This document shows positions 16,594-24,558 of a DNA stretch of 64,000 bases, one piece after another. The DNA lies in NCBI GenBank assembly GCA_963791885.1, contig CAWBUL010000008.1, positions 186,001 to 250,000 on the forward strand, given 5' to 3'. The translations under genes and the position numbers were made by a program. Below the pieces are notes generated by a model. The model was given only the letters and a program-made list of their open reading frames with translations. It did no database searches and was not told where the DNA came from. The DNA is from CAVSUZ01 sp963791885. Its GTDB lineage: Bacteria; Pseudomonadota; Alphaproteobacteria; Acetobacterales; Acetobacteraceae. Every line of letters starts with the position of its first letter. The first letter of the stretch is position 1.

Positions 16594-17940
16594 ATGAAAG
16601 CAGGAAGAGGCTTGCGCCGCCGTACAGCAATGAAGCTGGGTGCGGCCGCAGCGGCGTTGCCGCTGGTTCACATTCGTACGGCGGGCGCGGCGGGCAAGGT
16701 ATCCATCGGGTTCTGGGACCACTGGGTGCCCGACGGCAACAAGATCATGCAGCAGCAGGTCGATGCTTGGGCTCAGCAGAATAAGGTTGATGTCCACGTC
16801 GATTTCATCACCAGCGTCGGCAATAAGCTGCTGCTGACTGCTGCCGCCGAGGCACAGGCCAAGACCGGACATGACTGCATAGCGCTGTATATGTGGGACG
16901 TGGTCAATCACGCGGACGCGCTGGCCAACCACGACGACCTGCTGAACCGACTGATCGCGAAGTATGGGCCAGTCGACGCGACCTCCACGTATATGGCGAA
17001 GATCAAGGGCCATTGGCGGTCCCTGCCGACCAGCTCCGGTACCCAGACGAAGCCGCCCTGCGCGCGGATCGGCTGGTTCAAGCAGCAAGGCCTGGACATC
17101 ACGGAGATGTATCCGGTGAAGCCGGAACACACGAAGCTGCAGGACGCCTGGACCTACGACGAATTCTTCAAATACGCCGAGATGGCGAAGAAGGACAAAC
17201 TGACCTTCGGGATGGGACTTGGCAGCAATCTCAACACCGACGGGATCGACCAGGTGGGCGCGATGTTCCGTGCGTATGGTGCCGCGTTGATCGACAGCGA
17301 AGGAAACGTCCAGGTCAAATCCGACAAAATGAAGCAGTTCCTAGAGTTGGCGCAGAAATGGGTACAATTTTATCCCGATGATGCCGTCAGCTACGACGAC
17401 GCGTCGAACAATCGCGCGCTGATCTCCGGCAAGTCCGCTCTGATCTTCAATCCACCGTCAGCGTGGGCCGTGGCGAAGCGGGACGCTCCGGATGTGGCGA
17501 AGGATTGCTGGACGTTCTCCTGCCCGTCAGGACCGGAAGGACGGTTCGTCCCGGCGCTGACCTACTTCTGGGGCGTGTGGGATTTCAGCCCGAACAAGAC
17601 TGCGACGTTCGATTTGCTGGAATATCTCATGCAGCGGGAGCAGGTCGAAGCGCGGGACAACGTGGTGCAGGGATACGACCTGTCGCCGTTCCCGTCGATG
17701 CTGGACTTTAAGGTGTGGGAGCAGGTCGAGCCACCGCTGGGGACGGTGTACAACTACCCGATCCGTCCATGGCACGATGCCAAGCCAAACATCACGGGGG
17801 CCGAAGCACCGCCCGATGTCGCCGTGCAGATTTACAACCGCGCGACGCATAACGGGATGCTGGCGCGGTTGAGGCAGGGCCAGTCAATCGCCCAGGTGAC
17901 CGACTGGGCGCAGAGCGAGCTGGAAGGGTTTACGAGGTAG
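16594..17940 (+). CDS. ABC transporter substrate-binding protein (family 1, sugar type), Tat-exported
   Basis: The 448-residue periplasmic binding protein starts MKAGRGLRRRTAMKLGAAAA with a twin-arginine-like RRR motif and hydrophobic stretch. The mature part has KVSIGFWDHWVPDGNKIMQQ and later SGKSALIFNPPSAWAVAKRD, the lobe pattern of family 1 sugar-binding proteins. GGGAGAAAGC precedes the ATG. No permease or ATPase is adjacent, so its membrane partners must be elsewhere or lost. Its 3' end overlaps the convergent LysR gene by 11 bp. Confidence 0.88.
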   Translation: MKAGRGLRRRTAMKLGAAAAALPLVHIRTAGAAGKVSIGFWDHWVPDGNKIMQQQVDAWAQQNKVDVHVDFITSVGNKLLLTAAAEAQAKTGHDCIALYMWDVVNHADALANHDDLLNRLIAKYGPVDATSTYMAKIKGHWRSLPTSSGTQTKPPCARIGWFKQQGLDITEMYPVKPEHTKLQDAWTYDEFFKYAEMAKKDKLTFGMGLGSNLNTDGIDQVGAMFRAYGAALIDSEGNVQVKSDKMKQFLELAQKWVQFYPDDAVSYDDASNNRALISGKSALIFNPPSAWAVAKRDAPDVAKDCWTFSCPSGPEGRFVPALTYFWGVWDFSPNKTATFDLLEYLMQREQVEARDNVVQGYDLSPFPSMLDFKVWEQVEPPLGTVYNYPIRPWHDAKPNITGAEAPPDVAVQIYNRATHNGMLARLRQGQSIAQVTDWAQSELEGFTR

Positions 17941-18871
17941 AACCTAGGCGGCTCGGGATCTCCGGGTCCCGGGCCGTTACCTGACCGGTGGCTACGGATC
18001 GAATCAGCCAGTCGCGGAACAGCACCACCTTGCGCATCTGGGCGGTTTCCTCCGGCACCACGACATAGTATCCGGCGTCCGCCGGCAGAACGATGTCGAA
18101 CGGGCGGGCAAGTCGACCTGCGGCGATATCGGCCTCCACAAAACGCGACCGTCCTAGTGCCACGCCCAGGCCCTCTACCGCGGCCTGAATGGCCATGAAG
18201 CCTTGATCGAAGCTGAGCCCAGGCCGCGTCGCGAGCGAGCGCGGCAGGCCTGCCGCCGTCAACCAAACCTGCCAGTCTTCCCGAAAGCTGGTCGTGTGGA
18301 GCAGCGTGTGGTGCGCGAGGTCTTCAGGCGCGCGCAACGGATGTTCGCCGCGTAGCAAGGCCGGGCTGCAGACCGGGAAGACGTCTTCCGCCATCAGCCA
18401 CTCGGCCTTCACGCCCGGCCAATGCCCCCGCCCGTACCGCACCGCCATGTCCACCTGCTCTCGCGCGAAATCCACGAGATGCGGTGAGGTGGTGATGCGC
18501 ACCTCAATGCCGCGATGCGCCTCTTGAAAGGCGGCGGCGCGCGTGATGAGCCACTTCGTTGCGAGTGATGCTGTCGTGCTGACGATCAACACTTCCTCAT
18601 TATGGGACCGGCGCAGGCGCGCCGTAGCCTGGCGCAAATCCTCAAACGCGGTGCGTACGGCCGGAAGATAGCTCTCCGCATCACGGGTGAGCGCGAGTGC
18701 CCGGTTGCGCCGTTCGAACAGCCGAAGACCGAGCTGCTCCTCCAGCCGCCGGATCTGATGGCTGATGGCGGTCTGGGTAACGTTCAGCTCCAGCGCGGCT
18801 TGGGTGAAACTGAGATGCCGAGCGGCGGCCTCGAACGCACGAAGGCCATTGAGGGAGGGAAGTCCCGCCAT
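17930..18871 (-). CDS. LysR-family transcriptional regulator (GcvA-like)
   Basis: The 313-residue regulator has a winged helix at the N-terminus (LNGLRAFEAAARHLSFTQAA, LELNVTQTAISHQIRRLEEQ, LGLRLFERRNRALALT), then an effector domain with VLIVSTTASLATKWLITRAA and VDMAVRYGRGHWPGVKAEWL. Sequence style is that of GcvA-like regulators. The start at 18871 (MAGLPSLNGLRAFEAA) is typical; an upstream ATG at 18901 lies inside the palindrome described next. It is divergent from the DUF1127 gene. Confidence 0.92.
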   Translation of the reverse strand: MAGLPSLNGLRAFEAAARHLSFTQAALELNVTQTAISHQIRRLEEQLGLRLFERRNRALALTRDAESYLPAVRTAFEDLRQATARLRRSHNEEVLIVSTTASLATKWLITRAAAFQEAHRGIEVRITTSPHLVDFAREQVDMAVRYGRGHWPGVKAEWLMAEDVFPVCSPALLRGEHPLRAPEDLAHHTLLHTTSFREDWQVWLTAAGLPRSLATRPGLSFDQGFMAIQAAVEGLGVALGRSRFVEADIAAGRLARPFDIVLPADAGYYVVVPEETAQMRKVVLFRDWLIRSVATGQVTARDPEIPSRLGSTS

Positions 18872-18883
18872 GGCGCAAGGATA

Positions 18884-18904
18884 CACATGAGATTGTCTCA
18901 TGTG
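18884..18904. promoter_or_regulatory. Perfect inverted repeat in the LysR/DUF1127 divergent region (candidate operator)
   Basis: CACATGAGA-TTG-TCTCATGTG has 9-bp arms and a 3-nt centre. It ends 13 bp upstream of the preferred LysR start. The position fits autoregulation or control of the divergent gene. If the ATG at 18901 were used instead, this dyad would lie in coding sequence. Confidence 0.5.
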
Positions 18905-18983
18905 AAGCGGGACAATTCATCGTTTGTCGGTCGTGCTGCGTAGGGCCAATTTGGCTGCGTTAACCAAGGATTGGAGGCTCGCC

Positions 18984-19235
18984 ATGCGTGCGATCACTTC
19001 CGAATACGTGAGATTCGCTCAGCCTCAGCCGGCTATCCCGACGGCCCTGGCCCGATTCGCCGAGACGGTGCGGCTGTGGCGCCGGCGAGCGGAGGAGCGC
19101 TCGGCTTTGGCCCGGATGTCGGCTCGGGAGCTACGCGACTTCGGCGTGACACCCTCTGAAGCCCAGTGGGAGGCCGCCCAGCCATTCTGGCGTGAAACCC
19201 GACGGGATTCTGATCATCGAGGAGTACTGCAATGA
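18984..19235 (+). CDS. DUF1127 domain protein
   Basis: The 83-residue protein has the DUF1127 core RLWRRRAEERSALARMSARE followed by LRDFGVTPSEAQWEA, near the C-terminus. Members in other alphaproteobacteria are small Arg-rich proteins linked to RNA turnover and metabolic regulation. ATG 18984 is preferred; an upstream frame from 18924 adds unrelated residues. The stop overlaps the next gene by 4 bp, so it is translationally coupled to the CmcJ-like oxidoreductase, an unusual partner. Confidence 0.85.
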   Translation: MRAITSEYVRFAQPQPAIPTALARFAETVRLWRRRAEERSALARMSARELRDFGVTPSEAQWEAAQPFWRETRRDSDHRGVLQ

Positions 19236-20077
19236 ACACACGGAACCTGCCGCATGTGGACGGCTCGCTGAATTACCTGGCGCCGATGGCTGAGCGTCCA
19301 CGCACGCTGGCCTATACGCCGGAACCCGGCGAGGCCTCGACCAACATCGTGTCGGAGGCCCACACGGTACCGATCTACGATCTGCGTTCGGTTGCCGGTG
19401 AGGTCAGTCTGGAGCGCGAAGGCTTCGCCTTGCTGCCACAGACGACGGCGGTGCAGGATTTCGGCGACGAGGAGGAAATCCGCCGGGTCTATTACCCGGA
19501 GGCCGAGCGCCTGCTGAAGGAAGCGACTGGCGCATCACGCGTTTTCGTTTTCGATCATACGGTGCGCCGGCGGAGTCCGGGCGCGGTGGACCGTGCGCCG
19601 GGCACGCCTCGGCAGCCGGTGGCGCGAGTGCATGTCGATCACACGGAGAAATCTGGCCCACAGCGCATCCGCGATTTTCTGGGCGAAGAGACGGATGAAT
19701 TGCTGCTCGGGCGGGTGCGGGTGATCAATATCTGGCGGCCGATCCGTGGTCCGCTGGAGGATGCCCCGCTGGCCGTGTGCGACGCGGGTTCAGTGGCGAA
19801 GGACGATCTGGTACCGACCGATCTGGTGTATCGCGACCGGGTGGGCGAGACGTATTCGGTACGGTTCAGTCCGGAGCACCGGTGGTTCTACGTGCCGCAC
19901 ATGCAGCGCGACGAGGCCCTGTTGCTGACGTGCTACGATTCCGCGACAGACGGACGGGCTCGGTTCGCACCGCACTCGGCGTTCGAAGATCCGACGGCGC
20001 CGGCGGACCGGCTGCCGCGCGAGAGTATCGAACTCAGGACTTTTGTCTTCGGCGGACGAGAGGTCGTGACGGCGTGA
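19232..20077 (+). CDS. CmcJ/NvfI-family oxidoreductase
   Basis: The 281-residue protein contains the family pattern LNYLAPMAERPRTLAYTPEP, then RVFVFDHTVRRRSP, PVARVHVDHTEKSGPQRI and VRVINIWRPIRGPLEDAPLA, and near the end FYVPHMQRDEALLLTCYDSA. The H-x-D of HVDHT and later His fit a non-haem Fe(II)/2-oxoglutarate-type centre, as assumed for this family, which includes enzymes of secondary metabolism. The substrate is unknown. It starts within the last codon of the DUF1127 gene (ATGA). Confidence 0.85.
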   Translation: MNTRNLPHVDGSLNYLAPMAERPRTLAYTPEPGEASTNIVSEAHTVPIYDLRSVAGEVSLEREGFALLPQTTAVQDFGDEEEIRRVYYPEAERLLKEATGASRVFVFDHTVRRRSPGAVDRAPGTPRQPVARVHVDHTEKSGPQRIRDFLGEETDELLLGRVRVINIWRPIRGPLEDAPLAVCDAGSVAKDDLVPTDLVYRDRVGETYSVRFSPEHRWFYVPHMQRDEALLLTCYDSATDGRARFAPHSAFEDPTAPADRLPRESIELRTFVFGGREVVTA

Positions 20078-20121
20078 TCGGTCTCAGTATGAACCGATCA
20101 CGCTTGCCGAGAGAGCACGGT

Positions 20122-20868
20122 TCATAAGCCGCCTGATGCAAACAGAGTTTCGCCCGTCAGCCAGCGCGCATCATCGGAAGCCAGGAATACCGCGACCGGC
20201 GCAATATCCGGCGGTTGGCCGATCCGGCCAAGCGGGGTTTGCTGCGCCGCCTGCCGTTCGAACTCACTGCCGATGATTCCGGCGGCATGTGTTCCCTCGG
20301 TTTCCACGACGCCTGGATTGATCGAGTTGATCCGAATGTTTCTGGGTCCGAGCTCCTTCGCAAGTGCCCGCGTTAGCCCGTCCACAGCGCTTTTTGTCGC
20401 GACATAAATCGCGTTCTGCGGCGGTGCGAGACGGCTGGCCACCGAACCGATATTAATGATGGTGCCGCCGTTCGGGCCGAAGTGCTTAAGCGATTCCCGA
20501 ATCGCCAGAAGAACGCCAAGGACATTGGTGTTGAACTGCCGGTGGAACTCCTCCTCCGAGAACGAGTCGATTGCGTTGAAGGAGTAAACGCCGGCGTTGT
20601 TGACCAGGACGTCGATTACCCAGAACACGCGAGCCGCCTCGGCCAATAACCGCTCGACATCCGCCGATTTCGCGACGTTGCCTTGGATCGCTACGGCCCG
20701 ACCTCCGGCAGCTGTGATGTCGTGCACAACGTTGTCCGCATCCGCTTGGCTGCTGGCGTAGTTCACCACCACGGATGCACCTTCGGCAGCGAGCGCGCGG
20801 GCGATCTCCGCCCCGATCCCTTTGGATGCGCCGGTGACAACCGCAACTTTGTTGGCAAGCTTGCCCAT
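20122..20868 (-). CDS. SDR-family NAD(P)-dependent oxidoreductase
   Basis: The 248-residue short-chain dehydrogenase has the cofactor motif VTGASKGIGAEIARALAAEG, the NNAG motif VLVNNAGVYSF, and the active site Ser (IINIGSVAS) with Y-x-x-x-K (YVATKSAVDGLTRAL). PGVVETEG and LTGETLFASGGL close the fold. Asn after the NADP loop (VVVNYASS) suggests NADPH preference. It follows the peroxiredoxin-like gene on the minus strand after 26 bp, and the pair is divergent from a LysR gene that probably controls them. Confidence 0.9.
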   Translation of the reverse strand: MGKLANKVAVVTGASKGIGAEIARALAAEGASVVVNYASSQADADNVVHDITAAGGRAVAIQGNVAKSADVERLLAEAARVFWVIDVLVNNAGVYSFNAIDSFSEEEFHRQFNTNVLGVLLAIRESLKHFGPNGGTIINIGSVASRLAPPQNAIYVATKSAVDGLTRALAKELGPRNIRINSINPGVVETEGTHAAGIIGSEFERQAAQQTPLGRIGQPPDIAPVAVFLASDDARWLTGETLFASGGL

Positions 20869-20894
20869 CGATCCCCCTTCTGAGTCCGTCGAGG

Positions 20895-21569
20895 CTAGGC
20901 GGCGCGAGCGATCTGACTACGCAGGACCGCCAGCATGTCGGACGGTTCGGGTCGGTGCGTATAGTCCGGGTTGACCTCCGCGTAGCGAATGATCCCGTCC
21001 TGGCCAATCACGAACCGGCCGGGCATCGGCAGCGTCCAGCTCGTATCACCGTTGAAAGCCGGCAGATCGTTCTTGAGGTTCTTGTAGAGCTCGATCAGAT
21101 AGTCCGGCAAAGCGAAACGCAGTCCGAAGGCGGCGGCCGTCTCGTTGCCTGGATCGGACAGGATTGGGAAATCAAGCTTGTTTGCGCGGATCGACTTGCG
21201 GCTGTTCACGGCGTTTTGCGGAGAGATCGCCACAAGCTGCGCTCCAAGTTCGCGGAACGCCGGCAAAGCGTCCTGCAGCGCCTGCAGTTCCATGTTGCAG
21301 TATGGGCACCAAACACCGCGATAGAAGCTCACAATGAGCGGTCCTTGCACCAGTAGTTCGGACAAGGAAACGGTCTTACCGTCGGCGTCCTTCAACGTGA
21401 AGGACGGCGCCCTGTCACCTGCCTTCAGGGCGCGTTGAGCGGCTCCCGAAGTGATCAGTTCGGCGGTGGCGCGGTGCATGGTCTCGATCACCGAGCGTGG
21501 CACGCTGTAGGGCGGCTTGCCCGCCTCGAAGTCGGCCTTGAAGGCGTCGAGCTTGGCTTGCAGTGACAT
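20895..21569 (-). CDS. Peroxiredoxin-like AhpC/TSA-family protein
   Basis: The 224-residue thioredoxin-fold protein has an N-terminal helical part (SLQAKLDAFKADFEAGKPPY), then the AhpC/TSA domain starting GDRAPSFTLKDADGKTVSLS. Its active site is FYRGVWCPYCNMELQALQDA, with two Cys in W-C-P-Y-C. This form is commonly annotated peroxiredoxin-like and may reduce peroxides. It starts 111 bp from the divergent LysR gene. Confidence 0.88.
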   Translation of the reverse strand: MSLQAKLDAFKADFEAGKPPYSVPRSVIETMHRATAELITSGAAQRALKAGDRAPSFTLKDADGKTVSLSELLVQGPLIVSFYRGVWCPYCNMELQALQDALPAFRELGAQLVAISPQNAVNSRKSIRANKLDFPILSDPGNETAAAFGLRFALPDYLIELYKNLKNDLPAFNGDTSWTLPMPGRFVIGQDGIIRYAEVNPDYTHRPEPSDMLAVLRSQIARAA

Positions 21570-21680
21570 GGCGGTCCTCCGGAACGTGGAGCGATGACGG
21601 AATCCCGTCGCGGGGAAGGTCGCGCGCCGAAGGCTGGTGCGGCAGGCAGGCGGGGGCGATAGACGTCATTCCTCGGGGGA

Positions 21681-22625
21681 ATGGGGATGGATCGGCTGGC
21701 CGCGATGGAAACCTTTGTCTGCATCATCGAGACCGGATCCTTCTCGGCCGCGGCGCGGGTGCTGAAGGTCGGCCAGCCGGCCGTGTCCAAAACCATCGCG
21801 AATTTAGAGGAACGGCTCGGCGTGCGCCTGTTGATGCGATCGACCAGAGGGCTGTCGCCGACCGAGGCCGGGCGAAACTTCTATGAGCGAGCCAAGCGCG
21901 CCATCGACGAAGCGGATGAGGCCGACATGGTCGCGCGTGGTGCCGGTGCGAGCCTGAGCGGTCCGCTACGGGTCTCAGCGGCAGTCACCTTTGCGCGTCT
22001 GCACGTTATTCCGCGCCTGCCGAAATTCCTCGCGGCACACCCCGAGCTGACAATGGACGTGATCCTCGATGATCGGGTGATCGGTCTGGTCGAGGAGGGC
22101 GTCGATATCGCGTTGCGTATGGGCACGCTCGCTCAGTCGTCCCTGACAGCACAGAAGCTTGCTTCGGCGCCGCGCCACGTGGTCGGGGCGGCGGCCTATT
22201 TCGCGCGGTCGGGTGCGCCGGCCACGCCTGCCGAACTGGCTCAACACCCCGCGGTGATCTACGTTCCGGACTCGCACGGCGGCACTTACACGTTCCAACG
22301 GGGTACGACCGAGGTCTCGGTCAGCGTATCGGGGCGGCTGCGGGTCAGCGCGGCAGAGGGCGTGCGTGCCGGCGTCCTTGCTGGCTTGGGTGTGACGATC
22401 GCGTCAGCGTGGATGTTCAGCCCAGAGCTTGAGTCAGGCGAGGTGCGCGCGGTGCTGACCGATTGGTCGCTGCCGTCGATCGATCTGTTCGCGGTTTACC
22501 CGACGGGGCGGATGCCAAGTGCCAAGGCTCGCGCGTTCGCTGCCTTCGTGGAGGCAGAACTGAAAGACCGATCACGCTGTAAGTTGGCGCCTGCGGGTAA
22601 CGCATCTCCTACTCGTCCGGCGTGA
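21681..22625 (+). CDS. LysR-family transcriptional regulator
   Basis: The 314-residue regulator has the winged helix MDRLAAMETFVCIIETGSFS, AAARVLKVGQPAVSKTIANL and EERLGVRLLMRSTRGLSPTE, and an effector domain with GPLRVSAAVTFARLHVIPRL and VDIALRMGTLAQSSLTAQKL. The start could be 21681 or the second ATG at 21687. It is divergent from the peroxiredoxin/SDR pair, which is the usual arrangement for a LysR target. The 3' end overlaps the convergent 2-hydroxyacid dehydrogenase gene by 17 bp. Confidence 0.92.
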   Translation: MGMDRLAAMETFVCIIETGSFSAAARVLKVGQPAVSKTIANLEERLGVRLLMRSTRGLSPTEAGRNFYERAKRAIDEADEADMVARGAGASLSGPLRVSAAVTFARLHVIPRLPKFLAAHPELTMDVILDDRVIGLVEEGVDIALRMGTLAQSSLTAQKLASAPRHVVGAAAYFARSGAPATPAELAQHPAVIYVPDSHGGTYTFQRGTTEVSVSVSGRLRVSAAEGVRAGVLAGLGVTIASAWMFSPELESGEVRAVLTDWSLPSIDLFAVYPTGRMPSAKARAFAAFVEAELKDRSRCKLAPAGNASPTRPA

Positions 22626-23661
22626 TGCCCAGGATGGCGGCGCAGCGTTCGCGATAGCGCGGCCAGACCTCGGGGTTCACCAGGCGGGGCGGCCGCTCGC
22701 CGCGCAGGACGGCGATGATTTGCTCGGCCGCATAGCGCCCCATGTTGTGCCGCGATTCGTGGGTCACGCCGGCCGTGTGCGGACTGGCCAACACATTATC
22801 GAAGCGCAGCAGCGGATGATCGGGATCGGGCGGCTCCTTGGCCCAGACATCCAGGCCCGCACCCGCGAGATGGCCGGAGGCCAGCGCGTCCGCCAACGCT
22901 GCTTCGTCATGGATGCCGCCGCGAGCGGTGGTGATGAAGTATGCGCCTCGCTTCATCAGCGCGTATTCGCACGCGCCGATCATGCCGAGCGTTTCTTTGG
23001 TGCGCGGGCAATTCACCGAGACGAAGTCGGATTCCGCGAGAAGGGTTTCGAGTGTGACCTTTTCAGCGCCGCGTGCGGCGATCTGTTCGTGCGTCAGGTA
23101 CGGATCGTACGCGAGCACACGCATCCGGAACAAGGCGCGGCAGAGTTCGGCAACACGGCTCCCGACATTGCCGATGCCAATGATGCCCACCGTATGGTCC
23201 AGGATATCGTGGCCCATGAAGGCCACGCGCTCGATATTCGGGCGCGTGCGCATGAAGCGGTCGGTTTCACCGATGCGCTTTGACAGAGCCAGCATCAGAC
23301 CGAGAACATGTTCGGCCACGCCTTCCTTGTTGCCGCCGGTCTGGTTGAGCACGGCAACCCCAGCCTCGGTGCAGGCGGCGACATCCACCGTGTCGTAGCC
23401 CGCGCCGTTGGAGGAGACCGCGATTAGATTCGGCATGCGCGCGAGGGAGTCGGCGTGCGCATGCAAGTGTGTGGCGAGTTCATCGCGCGTGGCACCGATC
23501 TGATAGACGTGGGCGCGCGACAGCACCTGATCCTGGGTCGCAGGGTCGCTGTCGTTGGTCAGGTGATCGAGCAGGATATCCGGCTCCCGAGAGAGGATTT
23601 CTATGAAGACGGGATGCGAGGGCTGATTGACATAGAAGACGCGGCGTGCGTTCGGGGGCAT
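22609..23661 (-). CDS. D-isomer-specific 2-hydroxyacid dehydrogenase
   Basis: The 350-residue NAD-dependent oxidoreductase has a nucleotide-binding motif TVGIIGIGNVGSRVAELCRA, the catalytic Arg in ITTARGGIHDEAALADAL, the Glu in DVWAKEPPDPDHPL, and His in ASPHTAGVTHESRHNMGRYA. It reduces a 2-keto acid or oxidises a D-2-hydroxyacid. It lies 31 bp downstream of a class II aldolase on the same strand, and both are divergent from the ThDP enzyme gene, suggesting one small catabolic unit. Confidence 0.92.
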   Translation of the reverse strand: MPPNARRVFYVNQPSHPVFIEILSREPDILLDHLTNDSDPATQDQVLSRAHVYQIGATRDELATHLHAHADSLARMPNLIAVSSNGAGYDTVDVAACTEAGVAVLNQTGGNKEGVAEHVLGLMLALSKRIGETDRFMRTRPNIERVAFMGHDILDHTVGIIGIGNVGSRVAELCRALFRMRVLAYDPYLTHEQIAARGAEKVTLETLLAESDFVSVNCPRTKETLGMIGACEYALMKRGAYFITTARGGIHDEAALADALASGHLAGAGLDVWAKEPPDPDHPLLRFDNVLASPHTAGVTHESRHNMGRYAAEQIIAVLRGERPPRLVNPEVWPRYRERCAAILGITPDE

Positions 23662-23692
23662 GGCTCGGGCCTACAACAAGGCGCAGTGTGAC

Positions 23693-24385
23693 TCAACCGT
23701 CCTGCAGCCCGTAGCCGGCGAACTTTCGGGCCGTCTGATCGATCTGTTCATCGGTCAGCAGATGCGGGCCGCCGATGAGCAGGCTGTGGTAGTATTGGCG
23801 GGAAATGGTTTCGAGCTCGACGGCGAGCCACATCGCTTTCGCGAGCGTCGGGCCGCAGACGACAATGCCATGATTGGCAAGCAAGCAAGCGCTGCGGCCA
23901 TCCAGGGCTTTCAGGGCCTCGGATGCGAGTTCTTTCGTGCCGAACGTGGCGTAGCCGGCGCAGCGCACGTCGTTGCCGCCGAACGCGGCGACCATGTAGT
24001 GGCAGGCGGGGATGGGACGCCGGGCGATCGCGAGCGTCGTGGCGAAGGTGGGATGCGCGTGCACCACAGCGTTGATGTCGGGCCGGGCGCGTAGGATGTA
24101 CTGGTGCATTGGCCATTCTGTTGAGGGCTTCAGTGGCCCTTCATGTTGCCTATCGTCCCGATGGATCGGCAATTTGGCTACCTGCTCCGGCTCCATCTGC
24201 TCGTAGGGGACCGCGGAAGGGGAGATCAGCATCGTGTCGCCCAGGCGCAGGCTGATATTACCTGACGTTCCCTGGTTGATGCCGAGGTCGTTCATGCCTT
24301 GGCAGGCCTCGATCAGCGCGCGGCGGGCGGCAGGTTCGTCCATCGTGGTGGTACCCATTCGGGCGTTGTCCCATTTTCCGGTCAC
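23693..24385 (-). CDS. Class II aldolase/adducin family protein
   Basis: The 230-residue protein shows GINQGTSGNISLRLGDTMLI (substrate-binding SGN loop), STEWPMHQYILRARPDINAV and VVHAHPTFATTLAIA (zinc-binding H-A-H), and LANHGIVVCGPTLAKAMWLA (third His). Homologues include fuculose-phosphate aldolase and methylthioribulose-phosphate dehydratase; it acts on a phosphorylated sugar or related 3-hydroxy-keto compound. The start is uncertain: GTG 24385, ATG 24358 (MGTTTMDEP) or the following MDEP. None has a strong ribosome-binding site. The 2-hydroxyacid dehydrogenase gene follows. Confidence 0.9.
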   Translation of the reverse strand: MTGKWDNARMGTTTMDEPAARRALIEACQGMNDLGINQGTSGNISLRLGDTMLISPSAVPYEQMEPEQVAKLPIHRDDRQHEGPLKPSTEWPMHQYILRARPDINAVVHAHPTFATTLAIARRPIPACHYMVAAFGGNDVRCAGYATFGTKELASEALKALDGRSACLLANHGIVVCGPTLAKAMWLAVELETISRQYYHSLLIGGPHLLTDEQIDQTARKFAGYGLQDG

Positions 24386-24558
24386 TCATTGTGCTTGCGG
24401 CCGGGCGACCGGCGTCAAGCCCAAGCCGCCTTGCGGGCGCGCTGCGAGCGAGGCTTGACCCTGGCCTCCCGGCCGAAGCGTGGCTGGGGATCATAGTCAC
24501 GGACGAACCAGGACATCGCCCGGTTGCGGCTTCTGATTGGCCGCTCCACCATCGCCCG

